This document shows, piece by piece, positions 1 to 7,910 of a stretch of 42,119 bases of DNA. The position numbers and the translations under genes are program-made. The stretch comes from Candidatus Ruania gallistercoris (GTDB lineage Bacteria; Actinomycetota; Actinomycetes; Actinomycetales; Beutenbergiaceae). Positions within the stretch are counted from its first letter, which is position 1. The number at the start of each line of letters is the position of its first letter. The stretch is taken from contig DXBY01000322.1 in NCBI GenBank assembly GCA_019116305.1, positions 1-42,119 of the forward strand, in the 5' to 3' direction. The notes beneath the pieces were generated by a model. The model saw only the letters and a program-made list of their open reading frames with translations, searched no databases and was not told the DNA's origin.

Positions 1-402
1 ATGAGTTCCACCGACGACACCACCCCGGGACCGGCACCGGACTCCAACCAGCTCCCTCTGGAGGACACGCTGACCGAGCGGGGCACGGACGACCTGCTGA
101 ATGAAGGCTACTCACCACCGGACCGCCCGCACGGGCCGCGCTGGGGTGAGACCCCCTACGAGGAGGCCGTGGGCGAACCGCAGGACGTCCAGCTTGCCGC
201 CGAGGAGCCCGAGGACACCGGTGCACCGGACCCGGCCCGGCAGGCCGACCGAGCCGGGCGGCTCGAAGAAGGCGCGGAGTCTGACGAGGCCCAGGACGTG
301 GGCGTCGCAGGCGGAGCCGCCACCGCGGAGGAGGCGGCGATGCGCCTCGTGGACGAGGACGGCCAGCCACCCCCAGCGGCCATCACTCCCGAACACCCCT
401 GA
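1..402 (+). CDS. DUF5709-like acidic protein
   Basis: A 133-residue, highly acidic, low-complexity protein with no membrane segment. The block LEDTLTERGTDDLLNEGYSP followed by PDRP and a GETPYEE segment resembles the start of the actinobacterial DUF5709 family, whose function is unknown. The ATG is the first base of the window, so no ribosome binding site can be seen and a more upstream start cannot be excluded, although the MSSTDDTT beginning looks natural. The C-terminal half is rich in Glu, Ala and Gly and probably disordered. It is convergent with truA. The family assignment is from memory of the motif; no function is claimed. Confidence 0.65.
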   Translation: MSSTDDTTPGPAPDSNQLPLEDTLTERGTDDLLNEGYSPPDRPHGPRWGETPYEEAVGEPQDVQLAAEEPEDTGAPDPARQADRAGRLEEGAESDEAQDVGVAGGAATAEEAAMRLVDEDGQPPPAAITPEHP

Positions 403-409
403 CGCCCCG

Positions 410-431
410 GCCTCGACCTCGACCTCGAGGC
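410..431. terminator. Hairpin after the DUF5709-like gene
   Basis: A perfect 7-bp inverted repeat (GCCTCGA at 410-416, TCGAGGC at 425-431) with an 8-base loop starts 8 bases after the stop codon. There is no T-run, as is common in high-GC actinobacteria. A role as a terminator between two convergent genes is an inference. Confidence 0.35.
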
Positions 432-489
432 ACAGCGTCCTGCGCCGCCCGGGCCGGAAGCGCAGCGCGCGAACTCGACCGAGGACCCA

Positions 490-512
490 CCCCGGCAGCA
501 CTGGTCCCGGGG
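490..512 (-). terminator. Hairpin downstream of truA
   Basis: CCCCGG (490-495) and CCGGGG (507-512) form a 6-bp GC stem with an 11-base loop directly after the truA stop on the minus strand. No U-tract follows. Possible terminator; weak evidence. Confidence 0.3.
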
Positions 513-514
513 AG

Positions 515-1432
515 CTACGCCGTCGGACGGGTACTGGGGGACTGACCAGGCAGGGTGCGAACGCTCCGGGCCTGCTGCGCCCGCTGAGCGTAGGCCCGCT
601 CCTGCGGATACCCCACCTCCTCAAGCGTCAGTCCCAGCGCGGGCGCCACCTGCACTGCGGAGTCGCGCTGACCAGCGCGCAGCACCGCGGCCGGCCACTC
701 CACACCGCGCCTTCCCTCCCCCACGGCCAGGCTCGCGCCCACCAACGCCCGCACCATGGAGTGGCAGAACGCATCCGCACGCACGTGGGCGATCACAAGG
801 CCACCGGCCTCGCGCTGCCAGGTGAACGCCTGCAGCGTACGAATCGTGGTGGCGCCGACCCGGGGTTTGCAGTACGCGGCGAAGTCCTGCTCCCCCGTGA
901 GCAGGTGGGCGGCCGCGTTCATCGCGCTCTCGTCCAGTTCTCGTCGGTGCCAGAGCACCGCCGTGCGGGCCAGCGGATCCCGGGTGCTCAGCCGGTCACT
1001 GATCCGGTAGCTGTACCGGCGCCAGAGGGCAGAGAACCGGGCGTCGAAAGTCTCCGGCACCTGCTGCACCCGGTGGACCACCACGTCCTCGTCGAGCACG
1101 GCTGCGAGTCGGCGGGTGAGCGCCTCGGCGGGCGGGCGGTCGCTGCGACCAGGGGCGGCGGCCCATGCCTCGGCCGGCAGGTCCACGTGTGCCACCTGCC
1201 CGCGCGCGTGCACCCCAGCGTCGGTGCGCCCGGCCACGGTCAGCCGCGGCGGATCGGCCAGCCGCAGCACCTGAGCCAGGCCGTCCTCGAGCGCTTGTTG
1301 CACAGTGCGCAGACCGGGTTGTCGCGCCCACCCGGAGAACGCAGCGCCGGCGTAGGCGATGTCCAGCCGTACGCGCACGCTCGCTGCAGCGCTCTGCGGT
1401 GCGGCGGCGTCCGGCCCGCTGTGCTCACCCAC
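515..1432 (-). CDS. truA: tRNA pseudouridine(38-40) synthase TruA
   Basis: TruA isomerises uridines 38, 39 and 40 of the tRNA anticodon arm to pseudouridine in the cytosol. The family hallmark GRTDAGVHA, containing the catalytic Asp, is present, preceded by [20 protein letters not shown] and followed by the [16 protein letters not shown] and [12 protein letters not shown] blocks typical of the family. The open frame continues far upstream, but that part is the antisense of the neighbouring kinase gene. Two GTG starts are reasonable: 1432 (305 residues, used here) and 1378 (287 residues, beginning VRVRLDIAY); neither has a strong ribosome binding site. The 5' end faces the ROK gene, about 40 bases away. 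In many actinobacteria truA follows rplQ; that context is absent here. Confidence 0.92.
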   Translation of the reverse strand: MGEHSGPDAAAPQSAAASVRVRLDIAYAGAAFSGWARQPGLRTVQQALEDGLAQVLRLADPPRLTVAGRTDAGVHARGQVAHVDLPAEAWAAAPGRSDRPPAEALTRRLAAVLDEDVVVHRVQQVPETFDARFSALWRRYSYRISDRLSTRDPLARTAVLWHRRELDESAMNAAAHLLTGEQDFAAYCKPRVGATTIRTLQAFTWQREAGGLVIAHVRADAFCHSMVRALVGASLAVGEGRRGVEWPAAVLRAGQRDSAVQVAPALGLTLEEVGYPQERAYAQRAQQARSVRTLPGQSPSTRPTA

Positions 1433-1471
1433 GAGCCCCAGTCCATCACACCCGGGCGATAAGGTGCCCGG

Positions 1472-2230
1472 GTGCAGCAGACTCCGCCTACTCTCGCCGT
1501 GGACTGCGGTGGCGGCGGTATCAAAGCCTCGGTGCTCGATGCCGCCGGGACGATGCACGCCCAACCGGTGCGGGCTGCGACCCCCTACCCGCTCACCCCG
1601 CACCGGCTGATCTCGGTGATCGCCGACCTGGCCGGGAAGCTGCCGGAGGCGGGCCGCGTGACAGTGGGGATGCCCGGGATGATCCGGCACGGGGTGGTGG
1701 TGGCTACCCCGCACTACGTGACCAAGGCCGGTCCGCGCACCCGGGTGCTGCCCGAGCTGGTGGAGGCCTGGTCCGGGTTCGACATGCGCGCTGCGGCGGA
1801 ACGCGAGCTGAGCATGCCGGCGTTGGTGCTCAACGATGCCGAGGTGCACGGGGCCGGGGTGGTGGCCGGTGCCGGTCTGGAGCTGATGCTCACCTTCGGC
1901 ACGGGGCTGGGGAACGCCCTTTTCGACGGCGGAGTGCTGGCTCCTCATCAGGAGCTCTCCCAGTCTCCGGTGCGGTGGGGCCTGACCTACGACGAGTACG
2001 TGGGTGAGCACGAGCGGCTGCGTCTGGGGGATGCGCAGTGGTCCCGGCGGATCCGCCGGGTGGTCGAAGCCCTGCGCCCGGTCTACCTGTGGGACCGGTT
2101 GTACGTGGGTGGGGGCAACTCCCGGCGGCTGACCCCGCAGACGGTGGAGAAGCTGGGCGATGACGTGGTGATCGTGCCGAACAGTGCCGGGATCATCGGT
2201 GGGGTGCGGGCCTGGTCGCTGCAGGTGTGA
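1472..2230 (+). CDS. ROK-family sugar kinase homologue (polyphosphate-glucokinase-like)
   Basis: A 252-residue protein of the ROK/hexokinase fold. The N-terminal phosphate loop is [15 protein letters not shown], the catalytic aspartate lies in VLNDAEVHG, the adenosine/phosphate-2 loop is [14 protein letters not shown], and VGGGN and PNSAGIIGG give the C-terminal nucleotide-binding glycines. Length and order match actinobacterial polyphosphate/ATP glucokinases (about 250-270 residues). Odd: where these enzymes carry an ELGH motif this one reads [10 protein letters not shown], so the sugar-binding Glu/His pair is altered. It may phosphorylate a different sugar or act differently. It starts at a GTG and is divergent from truA. 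A glucokinase is the most likely role, but the substrate is unproven. Confidence 0.75.
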   Translation: MQQTPPTLAVDCGGGGIKASVLDAAGTMHAQPVRAATPYPLTPHRLISVIADLAGKLPEAGRVTVGMPGMIRHGVVVATPHYVTKAGPRTRVLPELVEAWSGFDMRAAAERELSMPALVLNDAEVHGAGVVAGAGLELMLTFGTGLGNALFDGGVLAPHQELSQSPVRWGLTYDEYVGEHERLRLGDAQWSRRIRRVVEALRPVYLWDRLYVGGGNSRRLTPQTVEKLGDDVVIVPNSAGIIGGVRAWSLQV

Positions 2231-2331
2231 GGCTCGTGCCGGTACCGGGCAGATTCAGCGGGCGATAGCGGGCCCGCGGCCGGGTATCTCTTGGTTCAAT
2301 GAGAGCGGCACCTGGTACAAGGAGGACCCGG

Positions 2332-4209
2332 ATGGCCGAGCCCGACGGCGAGTACGTCGACCCTGTGGTCCTGCGCGCGCAGGCGCGTTCGCGGCGCAAG
2401 TCCCTGGGCCGGCTCTCCGTGCTCATCCGCAAGAGCGTGCGGTTGGTGTGGTCTGCGAGCCGCGGGCTGTTCATCGGGCTGCTGGTGCTGCAGATCGCGG
2501 CGGCTCTCGCGCTGGCCGGGCAGGTGCTCGCAGTGCAGGCCGTGCTGGAGGCGGTGCTGCGCCTGGACTCGGGGTCCGGCGCGACGGCGGCGCTGTGGCT
2601 GCCGGTGATCCTGCTCGCTGCCCTGACCGCTGCCACCTCGATCATCGGTGCCGTCAAGGGTCACATGCAGCGCATGCTCGGCGAGCTGGTGGCTCGCTCG
2701 ATGTGGGACCAGGTGCTCGCCGTCTCCACCGGGGTGGGCCTGGCCAGCTTCGAGTCACCGGAGTTCTTCAACCGGCTGCAGCGGGTGCAGTCGAACGCGC
2801 TCTCCCGCCCGTACCAGGTGACGCAGGGACTGATCGCGATGGGCGGGGCGCTGGCGGCCAGCATCGGGGTGGGTGCGGCGCTGGTGAGCATCAGCCCGCT
2901 GCTGCTGCCGCTGCTCGTGGTGGGCGGCCTGCCGGTGCTGCTCACCAGCCGGCGGGAGAGTCGGCTGGAGTTCGACTTCTCGGTGCGGCAGACGCCGGCC
3001 CTGCGGCTGCGCCAGTACCTCACCCTGGTGCAGACCGGGCGGGAGGAGGCCAAGGAGGTTCGGTCCTTCGGTCTCGGGGCCTGGCTGCACACCCGGTTCA
3101 GCGCCGTGTACGGCGCGTACCTCAGCGATCTCGCGCGGCACCTGCGCCGACGCGCCACGCTCTCCGTACTCGGAAACCTGGGCAGCGCCGTCGTGCTGGT
3201 GCTCACCCTCGCCGCTCTGGTGTGGATGATCCTCACCGACCAGGTGAGCGTGGCCGGGGCCGGGGCGGCGATCGTGGCTATCCGGATGCTCGCCACCCAG
3301 ATCCAGGCGCTGTTCGCCGGTGTGCAGCAGATCTTCGAGTCCGGGCTGTTCCTGGAAGACCTGGACGGATTCCTGCGCCTGGCCGAGCCGGCCGCGGAGG
3401 AACTCCTCGGCCCGCAGGCGCCGAGCGGTTTCGATGCGGTGACGGCCGAGGGAGTGTCCTTCACCTACCCCGGCGCGGAACAGCCCGCAGTGCGGGAGGC
3501 CACTGTGGAGCTGCACGCCGGTGAGGTGGTGGCGCTGGTCGGGGAGAACGGTTCGGGCAAGACCACGCTGGCCAAGCTGCTCGCCGGGCTGTACCAACCC
3601 GGCGAGGGTGCGGTCCGCTGGGACGGTACCGACATCCGGGAGTGGTCGCTGGTGAGCGTGCGGTCACGGATCGCGGTGATCTTCCAGGACTTCGTGCGGT
3701 ACGCGCTCAGCGCCGAGGACAACATCGCCACCGGGGACGTGTCCGCGGTGGCCGATCCCGACCGGGTGCGCCGGGCCGCACGAGCCTCCGGGGCGGCGGA
3801 GGCGATCGAGTCGATGCCCGATGGATATGCGACGCCGCTCTCCCGGCTGTTCGCCGGTGGCCAGGACCTCTCCGGTGGCCAGTGGCAGCGGGTGGCGATC
3901 GCCCGCGGGTACTACCGGGATGCGCCGCTGGTAATCCTGGATGAACCCTCGGCGGCCCTGGACCCGCGCGCCGAGCACGAGCTGTTCGCCAACCTCCGGC
4001 ACACGCTCAAGGGGCGCACGGCGCTGTTCATCTCGCACCGGTTCTCCACCGTGCGGGCGGCGGACCGGATCTACGTGCTGGACGCCGGCTCGGTGGCCGA
4101 GCACGGCACGCACGAGGAGCTGATCGCCGCCGGTGGGCAGTACGCGGAGCTGTTCCGAGTGCAGGCCGCTGCCTATCTGCCGCCGGAGCAGGCGGGCGAG
4201 ACGGTGTGA
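2332..4209 (+). CDS. ABC transporter, fused permease/ATP-binding exporter
   Basis: A 625-residue half-transporter with an N-terminal six-helix membrane domain (roughly residues 35-320) and a C-terminal ATPase. ATPase motifs in order: Walker A GENGSGKTT near residue 404, Q-loop IFQDF, signature LSGGQWQRVAIARG near 513, Walker B VILDEPSAALD near 533, and H-loop FISHRFSTV near 569. This is the ABCB/MsbA-like exporter layout, working as a homodimer or with an unlinked partner. The start at 2332 is chosen over an ATG at 2299 because AAGGAGG (2319-2325) lies six bases upstream. The substrate cannot be read from sequence; related half-transporters move peptides, lipids or drugs outward. It is a lone gene, convergent with the amidohydrolase and separated from it by 32 bases. 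Confidence 0.9.
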   Translation: MAEPDGEYVDPVVLRAQARSRRKSLGRLSVLIRKSVRLVWSASRGLFIGLLVLQIAAALALAGQVLAVQAVLEAVLRLDSGSGATAALWLPVILLAALTAATSIIGAVKGHMQRMLGELVARSMWDQVLAVSTGVGLASFESPEFFNRLQRVQSNALSRPYQVTQGLIAMGGALAASIGVGAALVSISPLLLPLLVVGGLPVLLTSRRESRLEFDFSVRQTPALRLRQYLTLVQTGREEAKEVRSFGLGAWLHTRFSAVYGAYLSDLARHLRRRATLSVLGNLGSAVVLVLTLAALVWMILTDQVSVAGAGAAIVAIRMLATQIQALFAGVQQIFESGLFLEDLDGFLRLAEPAAEELLGPQAPSGFDAVTAEGVSFTYPGAEQPAVREATVELHAGEVVALVGENGSGKTTLAKLLAGLYQPGEGAVRWDGTDIREWSLVSVRSRIAVIFQDFVRYALSAEDNIATGDVSAVADPDRVRRAARASGAAEAIESMPDGYATPLSRLFAGGQDLSGGQWQRVAIARGYYRDAPLVILDEPSAALDPRAEHELFANLRHTLKGRTALFISHRFSTVRAADRIYVLDAGSVAEHGTHEELIAAGGQYAELFRVQAAAYLPPEQAGETV

Positions 4210-4241
4210 GCGGGAGCCGTCTGCACGCCTTTCATGGGGGC

Positions 4242-5702
4242 TCACGCTGGCTCGACGTCTGCGTCCAGGACGCGCCCGTCGCGGAGCACGGCCATCACCT
4301 CCTGAACGTCCCGCAGCTCGCTGAGCGGGTCGCCGTCAACGATCAGCAGATCCGCGGCACGTCCCGGCTCAAGCACCCCGATCTGATCCGATCTGAGGGC
4401 ATCAGCAGCGTGGCTCGTGGCCGACCGCAGTATCTCGCGGTTGGGCAGACCCGCCTCTCCTAGCGTGATGATCTCCCCGATCAGTCCGTCGCCGAAGCCC
4501 GGGATCGCCATACCGGCATCGCTTCCAGCGACGATCGTGACACCAGCCTCGTGGGCCTCGCGCAGCCGCTGGAATCTGCGCTCTGCCAGCTCAGCGCGCT
4601 CCGGTGAACGCTCCTCTGGGTAGTCGAGCTCGACGAGCAACGTCGGGTCCAGGGCCACACCACGGGCGGCCATCTCATCAAGGAGCCCCTCGGGCCAGGC
4701 CATCGCCGCGCTGGTATCCATCTCACCGAAATCGAAGGACGGGTCACGCAATGTCAGGTGCTCGATACCGTCGAGTCCGGCTTCCACCGCCTGGCTCAGT
4801 TCGGTAGGCGAGCCACAGTGCGCGGTGACCGGAACACCACGGTCATGAGCAGCCTGCACAAGGGCGGCCAGCACCTCGGGCTCATGTGCGTTCAGCGGCA
4901 TGTCAGCGGCACCGCCGTCGTGGACCACCTTGATCACATCGACCGGCTGCTCATCGTCACAGAGCTCGGCGATGACCTGCTCAGCCTCCCGCGCATTCCG
5001 CGGGGTGCGTGCGACCTCCTCCGGGACGCCGCCGCTCATGCTGCCGGGAGTGCCGAGCGGGTGCCCGCCCGGTGTTGTCACCATAGGGCCGGCAACGAAG
5101 GTACGTGGGCCTTCCAGGGTGCCGTCGGCGATACTCGAACGCAGCTCTCGCGCCCAGACCAGGTCGCCGCCCAGGTCGCGAACCGCGGTGACGCCGTGCT
5201 TGAGGAAGTCCCGGCGCACCTCGGGCATGTAGCGGGCTATGTCCCAGATGTGTCCGGCCCAGTCTCCGCCACCGAACTCCTCGCCCGGCTCAGTCTCAGG
5301 GAAGAGCATATGGGCGTGCATCTCGATCAGGCCGGGCAACACCGTCGCTCCCGGGGCGTCAAGAATCTCCGCGCCGTCGGGAATCTCCAACCGGGAGGCG
5401 ACCTCCACCACCCGGCCATCCTGGATCAGCACGATCGCATCCCTGACCGCCTCCAGGTTCTCCCCGGTCAGGGCCGTAGCACCACGGATCGCGAGCCAAC
5501 CCTGATGCGCCGTACCGGCCGGGAACCGCGTGGCGTAATACGCGCCGACGCCGCCCGCCGCTGCCGTCACCGCGCCCGCGGCAAGAATGCCGCCTGCCCA
5601 CAACAGACGACGGCGGGTCACGGTGCGCGGCTTCTTGCCGGACCGCTCGCCGGTCCGGTCCGCTCCACCACGAGCGCCCCGATGCTGGTCACACACTGAC
5701 AC
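4242..5702 (-). CDS. Membrane-anchored or exported amidohydrolase
   Basis: A metal-dependent amidohydrolase (imidazolonepropionase/prolidase-like branch) of 486 residues. After a basic N-terminus, TRRRLLWAGG at about residues 29-38 and a hydrophobic Ala/Gly-rich segment resemble a weak twin-arginine signal or an N-terminal membrane anchor. Metal and active-site motifs follow in order: GLIEMHAHM (HxH near 129-131), VIKVV with the bridging-lysine position, VTAHCGS, GIEHLTL and AGSDAGM. The C-terminus returns to the small beta domain (GRAADLLIVDGDPL). The GTG at 5702 is chosen because AGAAGG lies five bases upstream and it avoids overlapping the preceding gene; a GTG at 5735 is also open. It lies 11 bases after the GNAT gene, so probably one operon. 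Members act on cyclic amides, acyl-amino acids or dipeptides; the substrate is unknown. Confidence 0.85.
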   Translation of the reverse strand: MSVCDQHRGARGGADRTGERSGKKPRTVTRRRLLWAGGILAAGAVTAAAGGVGAYYATRFPAGTAHQGWLAIRGATALTGENLEAVRDAIVLIQDGRVVEVASRLEIPDGAEILDAPGATVLPGLIEMHAHMLFPETEPGEEFGGGDWAGHIWDIARYMPEVRRDFLKHGVTAVRDLGGDLVWARELRSSIADGTLEGPRTFVAGPMVTTPGGHPLGTPGSMSGGVPEEVARTPRNAREAEQVIAELCDDEQPVDVIKVVHDGGAADMPLNAHEPEVLAALVQAAHDRGVPVTAHCGSPTELSQAVEAGLDGIEHLTLRDPSFDFGEMDTSAAMAWPEGLLDEMAARGVALDPTLLVELDYPEERSPERAELAERRFQRLREAHEAGVTIVAGSDAGMAIPGFGDGLIGEIITLGEAGLPNREILRSATSHAADALRSDQIGVLEPGRAADLLIVDGDPLSELRDVQEVMAVLRDGRVLDADVEPA

Positions 5703-5713
5703 ATCACCCTTCT

Positions 5714-6319
5714 CTATCGTGCGGTCTCGGCCCACATCGGCTGCAAGGAGGGTCCACCCTCGGGGAGATGGATCGGCTCACCCAGATCATGGAACCCGGA
5801 TCTTGCGTAGAGCCGGCGGTTGTCGGAGGTGGAGGCTTCGAGGTAGACGGGCAGGTCAAGCGTCCGGGACCGTTCCAGTCCGGCGTGAAGCATGGCGGAT
5901 CCCGCGCCCCGGCCGCGGTGATCCGGCAGCGTCGCCATCGAGGAGAGGTGAAGGTAGGAACCCTGTGGACGCCGAGCCTGAGTGGCGGTCTCGACTGCCC
6001 TCATCCGCCGCGCCTGGGATCCGTCCTCCACGACCGACGGTTCCGGTTCCGTCGGCTCCGATGCTGCGTCCCGTGGCAACCAGATCGACGTGGCGATCGG
6101 GGTGCCGCCGGGATCGATCGCCAGGATCATGGCACCCGCTTCGATCACCGTCTCCAGGGACGCGCTGAACATCTCGCGCAGGTTGCGCTGCCGTTCTGCT
6201 GGGTCCGGAATGATCCATGCGGCCACCGCCTCATCGGCGAATGCCTCGAGGCACAGGCCAGTGACAACCTCGAGCTCAGCGTGCGTTGCAGTGCGGGCAG
6301 CGATACCCGATGCGGTCAT
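5714..6319 (-). CDS. GNAT-family N-acetyltransferase
   Basis: A 201-residue protein with the GNAT fold, which transfers an acetyl group from acetyl-CoA to an amine. The acetyl-CoA pyrophosphate loop is visible as LPDHRGRGAGSAML, preceded by the beta-4 strand YLHLSSMATL and followed by VYLEASTSDNRRLYARSGFHDLG. The last stretch is the usual end of a single-domain acetyltransferase. AGGAGG lies 7 bases before the ATG. It is the first gene of a two-gene unit with the amidohydrolase and is divergent from the TetR-type regulator, with the palindrome at 6387-6413 between them. That arrangement suggests, without proving, that the regulator controls this unit. The acceptor is unknown. Confidence 0.85.
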   Translation of the reverse strand: MTASGIAARTATHAELEVVTGLCLEAFADEAVAAWIIPDPAERQRNLREMFSASLETVIEAGAMILAIDPGGTPIATSIWLPRDAASEPTEPEPSVVEDGSQARRMRAVETATQARRPQGSYLHLSSMATLPDHRGRGAGSAMLHAGLERSRTLDLPVYLEASTSDNRRLYARSGFHDLGEPIHLPEGGPSLQPMWAETAR

Positions 6320-6386
6320 GTGCGCCTCCTAGTTCGATGTGCTTTCACGTCCAGGCTGGTGCTCCCGCGGAGACGACGTAAAGTAG

Positions 6387-6413
6387 TTTCGTCACAGAGT
6401 CTCTGAGACGAAA
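6387..6413. promoter_or_regulatory. 27-bp near-perfect palindrome, likely operator of the adjacent TetR-type regulator
   Basis: TTTCGTC (6387-6393) pairs with GACGAAA (6407-6413), and inside it CAGAG (6395-6399) pairs with CTCTG (6401-6405) around a central T. Only one symmetric position pair fails to match. It ends 8 bases before the ATG of the regulator at 6422 and lies in the divergent region shared with the GNAT gene at 6319. Size, symmetry and position fit an autoregulatory TetR operator. Binding by this protein is an inference. Confidence 0.65.
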
Positions 6414-6421
6414 GAGGGCGG

Positions 6422-7228
6422 ATGGAGTGCGTGGAGTGCGGGCGCCGATGGAATGCAGTCCCGCGCACCGGCCGCCCGCGGCGGTACTGCTCCCGTTCGT
6501 GTCAGGGTCGGGCATACCGCCGTCGCCGCGATCAGGGCAGGTTGAACGCCCTCACCCGACCGGCTCCAGTGGACGGAAATTCAGCCGCGGCGGTCGAAAC
6601 CGCTGTCGCCATGGCGGACGCAGAGGGGATTGCTACCATCACGCTGCGCTCGGTCGCGCTCCGCGCCGGCGTAGCGCTCAGGACTCTCCAGCGCGAGGCC
6701 GGCAGCCGTGATCGCCTCGTGGCTGCGATGGTGCAGCATGTCCTCTCCGCGTCCAGCCCACCGCCCACACGAGCCGAGGACCCTATCGGTACGCTCACGC
6801 AGCTCGCCGAGCACGAGTGGACGACTTACCAAGCCCATCCCTGGCTCGTCAGCGTGATGGCGAGCACCCGCCCTCCGCTGGTCCCCGCCGTCCTGAGGAC
6901 TTCGGGGGCTGCTATCGAGGTCTTCATCACGATGGGACTCGACAGCAAAACAGCGCTCAACCGGTACCTCGCACTCAGCGCCTACGTCCAGGGCATGGGA
7001 CTCCTGCTGACCGCCGAGCACCAAGAATCCGTGCGCCCTGGAACGAGTGACCACGCCTGGTGGTCAGAAGAGATCCGCCAACTCAGCCGCACGGGCGAAA
7101 CTGTGCGACACCGCTGGCTCGCCGAGCTCGCCGACCAACCACAAGCGCACGCCTTCGACGCGAACACCTGCTTCCGTGACGGCCTCCACCGCGTCATACC
7201 GGGACTGGTGCATCCCGCGCCGGCTTAG
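6422..7228 (+). CDS. TetR-type regulator with N-terminal zinc-ribbon-like segment
   Basis: A 268-residue protein in two parts. Residues 1-35 carry four cysteines, C3-x2-C6 and C23-x3-C27 (RYCSRSCQGRAYRRRR), a small metal-ribbon pattern ending in a basic run. Residues about 55-105 form a TetR helix-turn-helix, with ITLRSVALRAGVALRTLQRE as the recognition region. The rest is the helical ligand-binding and dimer domain (WLVSVMASTRPPLVPAVLRT and following). AGAGGG lies close before the ATG. The zinc-ribbon plus TetR arrangement occurs in other actinobacteria as far as I recall, but is not the standard TetR plan. It probably represses itself and perhaps the divergent GNAT-amidohydrolase pair through the palindrome at 6387-6413. 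The ligand is unknown. Confidence 0.8.
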   Translation: MECVECGRRWNAVPRTGRPRRYCSRSCQGRAYRRRRDQGRLNALTRPAPVDGNSAAAVETAVAMADAEGIATITLRSVALRAGVALRTLQREAGSRDRLVAAMVQHVLSASSPPPTRAEDPIGTLTQLAEHEWTTYQAHPWLVSVMASTRPPLVPAVLRTSGAAIEVFITMGLDSKTALNRYLALSAYVQGMGLLLTAEHQESVRPGTSDHAWWSEEIRQLSRTGETVRHRWLAELADQPQAHAFDANTCFRDGLHRVIPGLVHPAPA

Positions 7229-7289
7229 CAAACCCCCAACAGCTGAGACGACCCATCACTGTCCACATCTGGCACACGGCTCGCCGGCG

Positions 7290-7907
7290 TCAGTAGGTCT
7301 CCACACCCCCAGGCAGCGGCACGTTGTAGCGCACGATCGCATTGCCTGCCCCACCCAACCGGAGCACCGTACGCGAGCAGTTGCTCGCCGGCGCCATGCT
7401 GTGGTGCCCCGGGCTGGGAAGGCCCGCCGCGTAGGCCGCGCCCACCTGGATCGACCCGCCGTGGGTGAACACCAGGACCTGGTCGAGGCCGGTCTGGGCG
7501 AGCTCCTCCAGGCACTCCGAGACCCGGGCACGCTGCTCCACGAAGGTCTCCCCGCCGCCACGGCGTGGGTCCAGCCCGGCCTTGGAGGCGGCCACCACGT
7601 CGGGCAGCTCGGCGGCCACCTCGGCCAGGGTTCGGCCGGACCAGTCGCCCACGCTGATCTCGCGTAGGCGCTTGTCCTCCACCACGGTGGCACCGGTGAG
7701 ATCGGCATAGGCCTGGGCGGTGTCGCGCGCCCGGGGCAGATCGCTGCTCCAGACCGTCTCCATCCGGCCGACCTCCTCCACCAGGGTGTGGGCCGCCTGC
7801 GCGGCTTGGGCACGCCCTCGTTCAGTGAGGCCGGAATCGGCCTGCCCCTGATAGCGCTGCTCCACGTTCCAGTGCGACTCGCCGTGACGCACCATGATGA
7901 CCTGCAT
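7290..7907 (-). CDS. Histidine phosphatase family protein (phosphoglycerate-mutase-like)
   Basis: A 205-residue member of the histidine phosphatase superfamily. The catalytic motif VRHGESHWN is at residues 6-14 (His8 would carry the phosphate), SSDLPRARDTA is the second arginine block, EISVGDWSG supplies the proton-donor Glu region, and VFTHGGSI carries the second catalytic His. The size suits a small phosphatase of the CobC/GpmB type rather than a true glycolytic mutase. It lies three bases downstream of the sulfatase and is the last gene of operon A, so it may remove phosphate from an intermediate of the same pathway. Its exact substrate cannot be read. It is convergent with the TetR-type gene. 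Confidence 0.88.
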   Translation of the reverse strand: MQVIMVRHGESHWNVEQRYQGQADSGLTERGRAQAAQAAHTLVEEVGRMETVWSSDLPRARDTAQAYADLTGATVVEDKRLREISVGDWSGRTLAEVAAELPDVVAASKAGLDPRRGGGETFVEQRARVSECLEELAQTGLDQVLVFTHGGSIQVGAAYAAGLPSPGHHSMAPASNCSRTVLRLGGAGNAIVRYNVPLPGGVETY

Positions 7908-7910
7908 GTC

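Noticed and set aside
1432..2011. Upstream extension of the truA reading frame to 498 residues
   Set aside because: The added part is the antisense of the ROK gene, is rich in His/Arg/Gly and contains no TruA motif; similarity begins at [13 protein letters not shown].
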